From Paludibacteraceae bacterium (GTDB lineage Bacteria; Bacteroidota; Bacteroidia; Bacteroidales; Paludibacteraceae): a stretch of DNA of 64,000 bases. The notes below the pieces were generated by a model, which saw nothing but the letters and a program-made list of their open reading frames with translations, had not been told where the DNA came from and searched no databases. The stretch spans positions 1 through 64,000 of the forward strand of contig JAFTZQ010000005.1 in the NCBI GenBank assembly GCA_017464475.1, written 5' to 3'. Shown one piece after another: positions 24,367 through 32,718 of the stretch (within the stretch, counting starts at the first letter, position 1; each line of letters begins with the position of its first letter). The position numbers and the translations under genes were made by a program.

Positions 24367-25540
24367 CCCAGCCGATCCCCTTGTATTTGTCGAGATCCCA
24401 CTCTTCTTCTACCTCGTTGAGGTAGATAGTGTGCTCCTCTTCGTCCTCCTGCGCCTCCGGTTCGTCACGCTCAATCAAGGTCACATCAATCGGCGCATGG
24501 CTGATCTCTATCACCTGGTTCTGCTCTTTGTTCAGTTCCACCCACAGCGCGTCCTTCAGCGCGTCTATTCCTTCGCCCGTGAGGGACGAGATAGGCAGCA
24601 CCGGAATACCGATCTGATCGCTGATAGCTGACAGCTGCGATCTGATATCCGGCAACTCGTTGCCCTCTTCGTCCAGACGCGGCACATCCGTCTTGCTGAC
24701 GGCTAAGATCCGCGCCTTGGTCAGCAGCTCCGGATTGTACTGTTCTAACTCGCGAAGAAGAATATTGTATTCCTCCACTATGTCTTCGCTGGTCGCCGGA
24801 ACCATAAATAAAAGCACCGCATTGCGCTCGATATGACGCAGGAACCGCAGTCCCAGACCCTTGCCTTCGCTCGCTCCTTCGATGATTCCGGGGATATCTG
24901 CCATGCAGAAAGACCTTCCGTCGCGATAGGAGACGATGCCTAACTGCGGCGTCAGCGTCGTGAACGGATAGTCCGCTATCTCCGGCTTGGCGGCAGAGAC
25001 CACACTCAGCAGCGTGGACTTGCCGGCATTCGGGAAACCGACCAGACCGACATCGGCGAGCACTTTGAGCTGCATGATCACCGTCCGCTCCTGCGCCGGT
25101 TCACCCGGCTGGGCATAACGGGGCGCTTGGTTGGTAGCCGTGCGGAAATGCCAGTTGCCCAGACCTCCGCGACCGCCTTTGAGCAGCACCACGCGCTCGT
25201 CATGCTCCTTCACCTCGCAGATGAACTCACCCGTCTCGCCGTCATAGACCACCGTTCCGCAGGGCACCTCAATAATCTTGTCCTCGCCGTCTTTTCCGAA
25301 CGAACGGCTCTGACCGCCTTTGCCGCCGTCTGTCGCCATGATATGCTTCTGGTATTTCAGGTGCAGCAGCGTCCATAGATTGCGGTTGCCATGCAGGATT
25401 ACCGACCCGCCTTTACCGCCGTCGCCGCCGTCAGGACCGCCTTTCGGCAGGTACTTGGCGCGGTGAAGGTGCATGCATCCTGCGCCGCCCTTACCCGAGC
25501 GGCAGTAGATCTTCACGTAGTCGATAAAATTAGTAGCCAT
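24359..25540 (-). CDS. obgE: Obg GTPase
   Basis: 393 residues from the ATG at 25540 (MATNFIDYVKIYCRSGKGGAG). The glycine-rich Obg domain (GGPDGGDGGKGGSV) is followed by the G domain: G1 GFPNAGKST, G2 with FTTLTP, G3 DIPGIIEGA, G4 SKTD and a G5-like ISSLTGEG. An acidic C-terminal tail (EPEAQEDEEEHTIYLNE) ends the protein. Obg acts in late 50S assembly and stress signalling. Oddly, the loop after G4 carries RSQLSAISDQ encoded by a short heptanucleotide array (24611-24648), inside the G domain just before the G5 strand. The gene precedes the ClC gene with an overlap. Confidence 0.97.
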   Translation of the reverse strand: MATNFIDYVKIYCRSGKGGAGCMHLHRAKYLPKGGPDGGDGGKGGSVILHGNRNLWTLLHLKYQKHIMATDGGKGGQSRSFGKDGEDKIIEVPCGTVVYDGETGEFICEVKEHDERVVLLKGGRGGLGNWHFRTATNQAPRYAQPGEPAQERTVIMQLKVLADVGLVGFPNAGKSTLLSVVSAAKPEIADYPFTTLTPQLGIVSYRDGRSFCMADIPGIIEGASEGKGLGLRFLRHIERNAVLLFMVPATSEDIVEEYNILLRELEQYNPELLTKARILAVSKTDVPRLDEEGNELPDIRSQLSAISDQIGIPVLPISSLTGEGIDALKDALWVELNKEQNQVIEISHAPIDVTLIERDEPEAQEDEEEHTIYLNEVEEEWDLDKYKGIGWDE

Positions 25541-25586
25541 AACTCTATAACAGTTTAACAATTTAACGCTTTAACAGCTTAACGGT

Positions 25587-26171
25587 TTACCGTCTCTCCC
25601 CTTGAAACCGCTCAATGGTGCGCTCGATCTGCAGGAACACATCCTCCATACCGTGGTTGCCGTTCACAGGGCAATAGTTGCCATGGTGCAGGTAATAATG
25701 GGCGATCGGCTCGGTCTGGTTGTGATAAACGGCGATGCGATGACGGATCGTATTGAGATTGTCGTCCGCGCGACCGCTCACTTTGCCGCGCTCGATCAGA
25801 CGCTGGATCAGCAACTGCTCATCTACCAGCAGATCAATCATGATCGCCTCCATGTTGTATTTCTTCAGCAACTCGGTCAGCGACTCTGCTTGCGCCACCG
25901 TACGGGGGTAACCGTCAAAGATCATACCCTTGCTGTCCTTCGGCAGAGAAGAGATATAGTTCTCTATCACGCCGTACATCATCTCGTCCGGAACCAAGTT
26001 TCCCTGCGAGATCAATGCATCGATTTGTTTTCCTAACTCACTGCCCGAAGCTATCTCGGCGCGTAATACATCGCCTGTGGACAGATGTTGCAGACCGTAT
26101 TTCTCCGTGATAAACCCGGATTGCGTGCCCTTGCCACTGCCCGGGGCACCGCATAAAATAATATTCAGCAT
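25587..26171 (-). CDS. adk: Adenylate kinase
   Basis: 194 residues from the ATG at 26171 (MLNIILCGAPGSGKGT), chosen because the P-loop must sit close to the N-terminus and because a terminator hairpin occupies the upstream extension. Visible motifs are the P-loop GAPGSGKGT, LSTGDVLRAEI, FDGYPRT and a short lid region (RGKVSGRADDN), as in short-lid adenylate kinases. It interconverts ATP and AMP with two ADP in the cytosol. Between it and obgE the DNA is an 8-base tandem (ACGCTTTA-like units). The order adk-obgE is a common Bacteroidales arrangement. Confidence 0.97.
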   Translation of the reverse strand: MLNIILCGAPGSGKGTQSGFITEKYGLQHLSTGDVLRAEIASGSELGKQIDALISQGNLVPDEMMYGVIENYISSLPKDSKGMIFDGYPRTVAQAESLTELLKKYNMEAIMIDLLVDEQLLIQRLIERGKVSGRADDNLNTIRHRIAVYHNQTEPIAHYYLHHGNYCPVNGNHGMEDVFLQIERTIERFQGERR

Positions 26172-26190
26172 ATACCTTATTTGAATAAAC

Positions 26191-26229
26191 AGACAAAACG
26201 AGTTGCCCGTATCTTTGGGCAACTCGTTT
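26191..26229 (-). terminator. Terminator downstream of the HU gene
   Basis: ACGAGTTGCCC (26198-26208) pairs with GGGCAACTCGT (26217-26227) as an 11-bp perfect stem with an eight-base loop. On the minus strand it is followed by TTTTGTCTGTTT. Confidence 0.85.
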
Positions 26230-26249
26230 ATAAAGCTACATTGCCTTGA

Positions 26250-26513
26250 TTAGAGAGCAAATTTAGCACCCGGTTTGATACGAACTACCTTCTTTGCCGG
26301 TACCTCAACTACTGCACCGGTACGCGGGTTTTTAGCCTTGCGTGCTGCGCGCTCTGCAACGGCGATAGTAGCGTAGCCTACGAGCTGTACGTTTTCACCT
26401 TTCTTTACTGCCTCTACTGCTGCCTCAAGAGCTGCGTCGATAACTTTTGCTGCGGCTGCTGCAGATACACCTGCCTTCTCAGCGGCTGCTTTAATAAGTT
26501 CTGATTTGTTCAT
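26250..26513 (-). CDS. HU-family DNA-binding protein
   Basis: 87 residues, a nearly full HU subunit. The alpha-helical N-terminus (MNKSELIKAAAEKAGVSAAA) is followed by the beta arm with ERAARKAKNPRTGAVVEVP, the DNA-intercalating loop (NPRTG) and the final KKVVRIKPGAKFAL. The usual GFG..V motif is replaced by GYATIAV. It forms dimers that bend and coat DNA. Own promoter (26576) and terminator; divergent to the rhomboid gene. Confidence 0.95.
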   Translation of the reverse strand: MNKSELIKAAAEKAGVSAAAAAKVIDAALEAAVEAVKKGENVQLVGYATIAVAERAARKAKNPRTGAVVEVPAKKVVRIKPGAKFAL

Positions 26514-26575
26514 AACTTTTGTTTTTTTGGTTATTAATAATGTGAACTATGGGTTCTACTCCCAATTTTGCGACT

Positions 26576-26607
26576 GCAAAGTTACAACTTTTTCTTTATA
26601 TACCAAA
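26576..26607 (-). promoter_or_regulatory. Promoter of the HU gene
   Basis: TAACTTTGC (26584-26576) and TTTG (26607-26604) on the minus strand, spaced about 20 bases. The region between the two divergent promoters has a TTTTTTGGCAAAAAA-like tandem at 26610-26660. Confidence 0.8.
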
Positions 26608-26700
26608 TATTTTGGCAAAAAAAAATGCATTTTTGGCAAAAAAAACTACTTTTTTGACGATTTGGTGTGCTTTTTGTATGTTTATATCGTAAAAAAACTG

Positions 26701-26709
26701 TAACTTTGC
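26701..26709 (+). promoter_or_regulatory. -7 box of the rhomboid gene
   Basis: TAACTTTGC lies eight bases before the ATG at 26717. The TTTG upstream box at 26673 is 24 bases away, a little long. Confidence 0.6.
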
Positions 26710-26716
26710 ACTCGTT

Positions 26717-27481
26717 ATGAGAAATATTCCTACTGTTACGCGCTATCTGCTGATAGCCAATTTTATCGTCTTTTTCCTTGCTGCGGTACTGCAGCGGTAC
26801 GGCATTGATCTGAACGCCCTTGGCGGGCTTCATTATGTTTCCGCTTCCTCCTTTCATTGGTGGCAGCCGATTACCTATATGTTCCTCCACGCGAACTTAA
26901 GCCACATATTCTTCAATATGTTTGCGGTCTGGATGTTCGCGCCCATGATTGAGCAGGAGTGGGGGGCAAGGCGCTTCGCGATTTACTATTTCGTGTGCGG
27001 AATAGGTGCAGCTGTTATCCAGGAGTTGGTGTGGATGATGATGCTCAGCAATATGGCTTCCTCTTATGGTGCGGCAGCGCTGGCGCAATATGCCTTTTAT
27101 CTGAATACGATCGGAGCTTCCGGCGCAGTGTTCGGTATCCTGTTCGCTTTCGGATGGCTCTATCCCGACGTGCCGATGTACATCCTCTTCATCCCGATTC
27201 CTATTCGTGCGCGCACGTTCGTTATATTATATGCCGCCATAGAGCTCTTTGCCGGACTGGGATCCGTGGTCGGATTCACAGCGGATAATGTGGCGCATTT
27301 TGCTCACCTTGGAGGTATGTTGTTCGGCTGGCTGCTGATTCTCTATTGGAGGAAGATGAACTGGCGCGAACCCGGTGAGTGCTGGCGGGATCTGAAATCC
27401 AAACTCGGCATTCACGAGCGTTTGGATAGTTCGGAGAAAGGTGGTAAATTCGATGACTACCACTACCATAAGCGCGTTTAA
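26717..27481 (+). CDS. Rhomboid-family intramembrane serine protease
   Basis: 254 residues with six predicted membrane spans. The catalytic serine is S135 in GASGAVFG and the histidine is H194 or H197 in ADNVAHFAHLGG; an Asn/His-rich second segment (HANLSHIFFNM) also fits. It would cleave membrane protein segments within the bilayer. The product has a hydrophilic C-terminal tail rich in K, D and E. It converges with the EEP-type gene, and the stop codons overlap by two bases with no terminator visible between them. Confidence 0.93.
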   Translation: MRNIPTVTRYLLIANFIVFFLAAVLQRYGIDLNALGGLHYVSASSFHWWQPITYMFLHANLSHIFFNMFAVWMFAPMIEQEWGARRFAIYYFVCGIGAAVIQELVWMMMLSNMASSYGAAALAQYAFYLNTIGASGAVFGILFAFGWLYPDVPMYILFIPIPIRARTFVILYAAIELFAGLGSVVGFTADNVAHFAHLGGMLFGWLLILYWRKMNWREPGECWRDLKSKLGIHERLDSSEKGGKFDDYHYHKRV

Positions 27482-28293
27482 CGCCTTAGAATGTCAATCG
27501 TGGCTACGACCGGCTTATGGTCGGAACCCGGAGCGTCAGGGATAAAACTTTTCACGGGACGCAAAGGATCGGAACAAAGGATATAGTCTATTCGCAGACC
27601 GTATCCTTTTTTCTCGCAGGTCGCGCCCCATTCCCATGTATAATGGGTCTCGCTCCAGGCGTCGTGCAGCCCTTCGCTGATATGCCGATAGGCGTAACTG
27701 AATGAGGTCGAATTGAAATCACCCACAACAATCACGGGATAAGGACTCTTCTCGATCTCTTCGCGGATTACTTGCGCTTGTTTGTTACGCAGCGGAATAG
27801 CCCGCTCCCATTTGGCTTTCAGCCTGCGGATAGTCTCCATCACCCCCTCATAGTTGCGCCGTGCTTCGGCTTCGCTCAAGTCCTCGTGAGAGAAACTATA
27901 GGACTCTAAATGGTTGTTGATCAGTCGGATAGTGTCTGTTCCAACCACCATGTCACATCGGTTGGACAGGTTGCCGCGCGTCTCATAATGGATACTCTGT
28001 TTGTGAATCAAGGGATATTTCGCCCACACCATCGTCCCGAACTGATGACGGCTGTTATAGACCGAGAAATCGATATACGAGTACGGATATTTCTTGCTGA
28101 ACGTGGCGCGCACTTCCGCCAGAGTGAGGTATTTCGCATCCTTATAGACGTCCACTTCCTGCAGGCATATCACGTCCGCATCCTGTGACATCAGATACTG
28201 TATCACCTCGTTCTTCTCCGGCTTCGCGAAACCGCCCATCCTGCCCGTATTCCACGTCAGCACACTGATCGCTATGAGCAAATAGTTTATCAT
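27478..28293 (-). CDS. Endonuclease/exonuclease/phosphatase-family hydrolase
   Basis: 271 residues from the ATG at 28293; the longer frame runs inside the upstream gene and is not used. Family motifs are in order: WNTGRMG (Asn), QEVDV (metal-binding Glu), NNHLES (His), GDFNST (Asp/Asn) and GSDHKPV (Asp/His). It starts with a short hydrophobic segment (INYLLIAISVLTW) that may be a signal anchor. Substrates of Bacteroidota members are not settled; phosphodiester or phosphoester hydrolysis is expected. The start overlaps the stop of the PorX-like gene as ATGA. Confidence 0.9.
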   Translation of the reverse strand: MINYLLIAISVLTWNTGRMGGFAKPEKNEVIQYLMSQDADVICLQEVDVYKDAKYLTLAEVRATFSKKYPYSYIDFSVYNSRHQFGTMVWAKYPLIHKQSIHYETRGNLSNRCDMVVGTDTIRLINNHLESYSFSHEDLSEAEARRNYEGVMETIRRLKAKWERAIPLRNKQAQVIREEIEKSPYPVIVVGDFNSTSFSYAYRHISEGLHDAWSETHYTWEWGATCEKKGYGLRIDYILCSDPLRPVKSFIPDAPGSDHKPVVATIDILRR

Positions 28294-29891
28294 CTCTTCG
28301 GCACCAGCGTCACCAGCGGAATAATCATCTCTTCCAGCGATATACCGCCGTGCTGGAACGTGTTGCGGAAATACTGCGCGTAATAATTGAACTGGTTCGG
28401 GTATGCGAAGAAATCGCTGCCTGTGCAGAACATATAACTGCTGCTCACATTCGGACAAGGCAGACCTACGCGTTTGGGTTGCTCGATGCTCATCACGTTC
28501 TTCGATCCGCAATTAAGCGCTTTGCCTACTTTGTAGCGGATATTGGTGTTGGTATTCTTGTCCGCAATGATCTGCACGGCGTTCTTCACTCTTGTTGTAC
28601 CATGATCGGTGGTCAAAACCAGCGTGAATCCCAACTCGGCTGCACGACGCAATAACTCATGTGTCGGCGAGTGCTTGAACCAACTCATCGTCAGACTCCT
28701 GTATGCCGACTCGTCGTTTGCCAACTCCTTCATGATTTTGCTCTCCGTGCGCGAATGGGACAGCATATCGATGAAATTGAGTACCACGATATTGAGAGGT
28801 GTCTTCACGCCCTTCAATTGGGCTATCACGCGTTCGCAGAAATCGCTCTCGTTCACTTTCCAGTAATTGAAACTCTCCCGTCTCCGATAGCGGTCCAGCA
28901 GCGTCTGCACCAACTCTTTCTCGTATAAGTTCTTGCTCTCCTCGTCGCCTTCTTCTACCCAGTATTGCGGATACATCTCCTGTATCTGCAGCGGCAGCAG
29001 ACCCGAGAAAATGGCGTTTCGCGCGTATTGGGTAGCGGTCGGCAGGATCGAAGTGTATTGCTCTTCCGTCCGGATAGTATAGAATTCGCTGATCAGAGGC
29101 TGAATGGTCTTCCATTGGTCGTACCGGAAATTATCGATCACGCATAGCAGCACTTTCTCCCCTTTGTCCAGTAGCGGAAATACCGCGTGCTTCATCACGT
29201 CCTGCGACATAATCGGTCTTTCTGACGTCCCGAACCATCCCTCGTAATTCTTGCTGATCCATTTGCCGAAAGCGGCATTGGCTTGCGTCCGCTGGTCTTC
29301 GATCAGGCTGTGCATGGTGCTCATCTGATTGCTGAATTCTGAATCCTGAAGGCTCAACTCCCATTTGCTCAACATCCGCTCGATAGCTTGCCATTCTTCG
29401 ATGGTCGTCGCGGTGTCGATCAGATAAGTGATGTCGCTCCATTCCTGACGGTAACTCTGCTGCACTTGTTCGCTGACGATCGCCTGCTGGTGAATATGTT
29501 TCTTCAGGCAAAGCAATATCTGGCTGGGATTGACAGGCTTGGTCAAGTAATCCGCTATCTTGCCGCCGATCGCTTGCTCCATGATATGCTCCTCCTCGCT
29601 CTTCGTGATCATCACTACCGGCACCTCCGGATGAATCCGTTTGATCTCCTGCAGCGTCTCCAGACCGGACATGCCCGGCATGTTCTCGTCCAGGAACACA
29701 ATACTGATAGCTGATAGCTGACGGCTGTCATCTGACGTCTGACGGCTGTCATCTGACGTCTGACGGCTGATAGCTTCTATCGCGTCCTCGCCGTTGCTCG
29801 CGGTCACTACTTCGTAACCTTTCTCTTTCAGATAAATAATGTACGGTTGCAGCAAATCAATCTCGTCGTCAACCCATAAAATCCTGTTCAT
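28290..29891 (-). CDS. porX: PorX-like response regulator with PglZ-type phosphatase domain
   Basis: 533 residues from the ATG at 29891 (MNRILWVDDEIDLLQPYIIY). The receiver has D8-D9 acidic residues, phospho-acceptor D68 (FLDENMPG) and lysine in YLTKPVNPSQ. The C-terminal two thirds is a PglZ/alkaline-phosphatase-like domain (VIDNFRYDQWKTIQ, DMLSHSRTE, TDHGTTRVKNAVQII). PorX proteins regulate type IX secretion in Bacteroidota; the name is given on overall architecture. Unusually, a 22-residue insertion (ISRQTSDDSRQTSDDSRQLS, residues about 41-63) lies between helix 2 and strand 3 of the receiver. It is encoded by a heptanucleotide array at 29702-29778. Confidence 0.9.
   Translation of the reverse strand: MNRILWVDDEIDLLQPYIIYLKEKGYEVVTASNGEDAIEAISRQTSDDSRQTSDDSRQLSAISIVFLDENMPGMSGLETLQEIKRIHPEVPVVMITKSEEEHIMEQAIGGKIADYLTKPVNPSQILLCLKKHIHQQAIVSEQVQQSYRQEWSDITYLIDTATTIEEWQAIERMLSKWELSLQDSEFSNQMSTMHSLIEDQRTQANAAFGKWISKNYEGWFGTSERPIMSQDVMKHAVFPLLDKGEKVLLCVIDNFRYDQWKTIQPLISEFYTIRTEEQYTSILPTATQYARNAIFSGLLPLQIQEMYPQYWVEEGDEESKNLYEKELVQTLLDRYRRRESFNYWKVNESDFCERVIAQLKGVKTPLNIVVLNFIDMLSHSRTESKIMKELANDESAYRSLTMSWFKHSPTHELLRRAAELGFTLVLTTDHGTTRVKNAVQIIADKNTNTNIRYKVGKALNCGSKNVMSIEQPKRVGLPCPNVSSSYMFCTGSDFFAYPNQFNYYAQYFRNTFQHGGISLEEMIIPLVTLVPKR
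29702..29778. repeat. In-frame heptanucleotide array in the PorX-like gene
   Basis: The plus strand divides into 7-mers such as AGCTGAT, AGCTGAC, GGCTGTC, ATCTGAC and GTCTGAC. They encode SRQTSDD-type residues inside the receiver domain. Confidence 0.9.
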
Positions 29892-29915
29892 ATCTTGTCC
29901 TCTTAACATTATGAG

Positions 29916-29959
29916 ATTATTATGTGATTATTATGTTATTATTATGTGATTATTATGTT
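29916..29959. repeat. Four 11-base units upstream of the PorX-like gene
   Basis: ATTATTATGTG and ATTATTATGTT alternate twice in exact 11-base steps. The array sits in the gap between the RluD-like and PorX-like genes, close to the PorX-like start. Confidence 0.9.
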
Positions 29960-29991
29960 ATTCGTATAACCACCGTATAACCTGAATATAC

Positions 29992-31044
29992 TCACAGTAT
30001 AGCCTGAGTATAGTCCCTCCATTTGTTAATCAGCTTTTGCATATCTTCCGGCCATTCGCTGTCGAACAGCATCCTTTCTCCCGTTCGCGGATGAGTGAAA
30101 CCCAATGTCTTGGCATGCAGCACTTGTCGCGGACATAACGCAAAGCAATTCTCAATAAACTGCTTGTATTTCTGCGTTCGAAGACCCTTGAGGATTTCGC
30201 AACCCCCATACTTCTCATCACTGAAAAGCGGGTGACCGATATGCTTCATGTGCACACGGATCTGGTGGGTACGCCCCGTCTCCAGACGGCACTCGACCAG
30301 CGTCACGTACGGAAAACGCTCTATCACCCGCCAATGCGTCACAGCCTCTTTGGCTTGCGGACACTCCTCCGGATCCCAAACGCGGTAGATCGTACGGTCT
30401 CTGTTGTCCCGCGCCAAGGCACCTTCTATCGTCCCGCTCTCCTCTTTGAACGTCCCCCACACCAGCGCATTATACGCGCGCTCGGTCGTATGGTCGAAAA
30501 ACTGCTTGGCGAGGTTCGTCTTCGCCTCAGGCGTCTTGGCAATCAGCAGCAATCCGCTGGTATCTTTATCAATCCGGTGCACTAACCCGATCGCCGGATC
30601 ATTGATATCAATGGCCTTCGTACTTTGTCCTTTGTCACTTTGTACTTGGAAATGCCATGCCAGCGCGTGCAGCAGCGTGTGCTCGTAGTTCCCGTGTCCC
30701 GGATGAACCACCAGCCCTGCAGGCTTGTTCACCACCAGCAGATCCTCGTCTTCATAGACGATATCCAGCGGTATATTCTCCGGCGTGATGGTGAAATCGT
30801 GCGGCTCATGATCCAGCAGCACTTGGATCACGTCACCCGGTTTGACCTTGTAGTTAGAAGCCACAGCCTGCCCGTTTACCCATACATTCCCTGCATCAGC
30901 CGCATTCTGAATGCGGTTGCGGCTGGTGTTGGTCATGTGTTCTGCCAGGTATTTGTCGATCCGCTCTTTGCCTTGACCCTTGTCTACCTCGCATCGCCAT
31001 CTCTCCCACAACTCCTCGGTCTCTATGTCTTCTGTGTTTTGCAT
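29992..31044 (-). CDS. RluD-type pseudouridine synthase
   Basis: 350 residues from the ATG at 31044 (MQNTEDIETEELWERWRCEV). An N-terminal S4 domain (ERIDKYLAEHMTNTSRNRIQ) precedes the catalytic domain; HRIDKDTSG holds the catalytic aspartate and VECRLETGRTHQIRVH is the second conserved block. It would convert uridines of 23S rRNA (RluD sites 1911-1917 by analogy) to pseudouridine. A loop after WHFQVQS is lengthened by SDKGQSTK, encoded by a short tandem repeat (TTTGTCCTTTGTCACTTTG-type at about 30625). The gene follows the PASTA gene, a common Bacteroidales pair. Confidence 0.95.
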   Translation of the reverse strand: MQNTEDIETEELWERWRCEVDKGQGKERIDKYLAEHMTNTSRNRIQNAADAGNVWVNGQAVASNYKVKPGDVIQVLLDHEPHDFTITPENIPLDIVYEDEDLLVVNKPAGLVVHPGHGNYEHTLLHALAWHFQVQSDKGQSTKAIDINDPAIGLVHRIDKDTSGLLLIAKTPEAKTNLAKQFFDHTTERAYNALVWGTFKEESGTIEGALARDNRDRTIYRVWDPEECPQAKEAVTHWRVIERFPYVTLVECRLETGRTHQIRVHMKHIGHPLFSDEKYGGCEILKGLRTQKYKQFIENCFALCPRQVLHAKTLGFTHPRTGERMLFDSEWPEDMQKLINKWRDYTQAIL

Positions 31045-31242
31045 CTTTTTGATTTGGTCAGCAATGCAAATTGTTGGTAATTGTGGATAATTGTTGACCA
31101 ATAAAAAAATTCGTTTAATTCGCGTAATTCGCCGTTAAAAAAAATTCGTTTAATTTGTGTAATTTGTGAACTAAAACCAAATAAATTTTTGAATAATTGT
31201 TGGTAATTTTTGACTAATAAAAATTTTTTTTATGTTTATTGC

Positions 31243-31362
31243 TTTTGAAGGCTTTTACTCGTAGAGTTGCGGAGTTTGTTGTTAAAAACTATCCGAAAGC
31301 TTGCTTGCGAGGAGTTTTTAGCAGCAAAATACGCGTAGAGCGAAGCTCAAAAGCCTTCAAAA
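31243..31362. repeat. Multibranched palindromic element A, copy 1
   Basis: The outer arms TTTTGAAGGCTTTT and AAAAGCCTTCAAAA close a cloverleaf-like structure. Inside are ACTC-GTA-GAGT, a long stem TAAAAACT/AGTTTTTA with an inner AGC-TT-GCT loop, and GAGC-GAA-GCTC. Flanks (TATGTTTATTGC on the left, GGGTTTTGTATGTTTTTGT on the right) are conserved among copies. It lies in the 31045-31421 gap, 3' of the PASTA gene; the rest of that gap holds only AT-rich units and a heptamer array (31384-31425). Confidence 0.9.
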
Positions 31363-31383
31363 GGGTTTTGTATGTTTTTGTTC

Positions 31384-31420
31384 TTAAAATTCTCAATTCT
31401 CAATTATCTATTCTCAATTC
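31384..31420. repeat. ATTCTCA heptamer array before the PASTA gene end
   Basis: Units ATTCTCA, ATTCTCA, ATTATCT and ATTCTCA follow each other in steps of seven. Confidence 0.8.
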
Positions 31421-31421
31421 C

Positions 31422-32240
31422 CTAAAACCACTCTTCTTCGCTCGGCGCACCCCCTCCGCTCGCGGCTTTCTCGATGTCCGCCGACAGCCTCAGTGCTACC
31501 GTCTCGCCTTCAATCAGACGCTCTCCGGCGCTCGGCGTCTGCCGATAGACGTATTGCGTCACGCCCTCTTCGCTCGGCTCGTCGTAATGCACAGCGCCGA
31601 TCGTTAACCGCCGGCTCAGCAGCAGGCTGCGTGCGTCCTGAAGGGTCAGACCGATGACGGAAGGCACTTCCACTTCTTCGGTACCCCGTCCGAAACCGAC
31701 CACCAGCCGCACTTTCGTGCCGACCGCCAGCTTGTCACCCGGCTGTACACTCACTCCGTTGCACTGGACGTCCAGCACCAGGTCGCGGAACTCGGACGGC
31801 TCGTATTCGTATATCGAATCCACCTCCAGCCCCATTCCGCGAAGCGTCGTCTCTGCCTGCCGGTAACTCATGTCCTGCAGGTTCGGCATCGTCACTTGGC
31901 GCTTCGTCGTCGCATTGATCGTCACATAGACCGCGCGTCCGTGCTTGGCATGGCTCATCGGCTTAGGATCTTGCTCAACAATCGTGCCAAACGGCACTTT
32001 GTCCGAATACGTCGAATCGACTACCACCAGGTGCAGCCCCTGATCCGCCAGCAGAGGATTAGCCTCCGCTACCACCAAACCGCGGACGTCAATCACATCC
32101 ACTTCCACTCCGTGCTCCGTGTAGCGACGCAGATAAGCGATCAGAGCGACTAAGATTCCAATACCTACAACGATGGCAATGACGATGTTCCAACCGATAA
32201 ATTTCAGGTCTGATTTATCAAAAAACTCCATTTTCTTCAT
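31422..32240 (-). CDS. Membrane-anchored PASTA-domain protein
   Basis: About 272 residues from the ATG at 32240 (MKKMEFFDKSDLKF); one codon run upstream is possible. A single transmembrane segment (IVIAIVVGIGILVALIAYL, about residues 18-38) is followed by three PASTA repeats: VRGLVVAEANPLLADQGL, MPNLQDMSYRQAETTLRGMG and VPSVIGLTLQDARSLLLSRR. PASTA domains bind peptidoglycan fragments or act as spacers, and here no kinase or transpeptidase is attached. The C-terminal tail is short and acidic (GGGAPSEEEWF). It precedes the RluD-like gene. Confidence 0.92.
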   Translation of the reverse strand: MKKMEFFDKSDLKFIGWNIVIAIVVGIGILVALIAYLRRYTEHGVEVDVIDVRGLVVAEANPLLADQGLHLVVVDSTYSDKVPFGTIVEQDPKPMSHAKHGRAVYVTINATTKRQVTMPNLQDMSYRQAETTLRGMGLEVDSIYEYEPSEFRDLVLDVQCNGVSVQPGDKLAVGTKVRLVVGFGRGTEEVEVPSVIGLTLQDARSLLLSRRLTIGAVHYDEPSEEGVTQYVYRQTPSAGERLIEGETVALRLSADIEKAASGGGAPSEEEWF

Positions 32241-32259
32241 AAAAAACACAAATTATTGC

Positions 32260-32268
32260 GCAAAATTA
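32260..32268 (-). promoter_or_regulatory. Promoter -7 box of the PASTA gene
   Basis: The minus strand reads TAATTTTGC, about 20 bases before the ATG at 32240. Confidence 0.65.
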
Positions 32269-32276
32269 CAATTTTT

Positions 32277-32308
32277 TTTGGATATATGCAAAAAAGTTAG
32301 TACTTTTG
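32277..32308 (+). promoter_or_regulatory. Promoter of the two small lipoprotein genes
   Basis: TTTG (32277-32280) and TACTTTTG (32301-32308) are separated by exactly 20 bases on the plus strand. Confidence 0.8.
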
Positions 32309-32360
32309 TGCCGTTTTTCGCAAAAAGGCGGAAAAAAATAAAGCTTTATTAACAAAAATT

Positions 32361-32407
32361 ATGAAAGTTCGAGTTAGCCAAGTATAAGTTTACTTATGCA
32401 ACTTGGC
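32361..32407 (+). promoter_or_regulatory. Leader with an eight-residue ORF and a 13-bp hairpin
   Basis: The 5' leader of the lipoprotein genes contains ATG AAA GTT CGA and so on, encoding MKVRVSQV and a stop. The ORF's end overlaps a hairpin: GCCAAGT (32377-32383) pairs with ACTTGGC (32401-32407), and inner ATAAGT pairs with ACTTAT. This overlap of short ORF and hairpin could be a translational or attenuation control; there is no direct evidence. Confidence 0.5.
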
Positions 32408-32446
32408 GACACCGAAGTTCCATGGTTTAAAAAATTTTTTTAAAAC

Positions 32447-32677
32447 ATGAAGAAAATGATGCTTATCGTAGCTGTTGCTCTTGCTGCACTCAGCTGCGCA
32501 AACAAGGAGGCAGAGAAAGCTGAGGCTGAAGAGGCTGCTCCTGCTGTTGAGGTAGTTGCTGAACCGGCTGCTGAGCCCGCTGCTGAGGCTGAAGAGCCCG
32601 CTAAAGAGCAAACCCTTATCGAGCGCGCTGTTGAGCTCGGACAGGACGTAGCTGCTGAGGTTGAGAAGAACAAATAA
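32447..32677 (+). CDS. Small Ala/Glu-rich lipoprotein
   Basis: 76 residues. The signal MKKMMLIVAVALAALSC ends in a lipobox (LSC); the mature part is a stretch of A, E, P and V (EEAAPAVEVVAEPAAEPAAE) followed by a helical acidic tail (TLIERAVELGQDVAAEVEKN). It should be a lipid-anchored, natively extended envelope peptide. Its first 17 residues are nearly the same as those of the next gene, so one signal sequence has been duplicated and joined to different mature parts. Confidence 0.85.
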   Translation: MKKMMLIVAVALAALSCANKEAEKAEAEEAAPAVEVVAEPAAEPAAEAEEPAKEQTLIERAVELGQDVAAEVEKNK

Positions 32678-32718
32678 TTGTTCGAAACGCTATTAACTAC
32701 TTAAAACTGTATTAAGCA

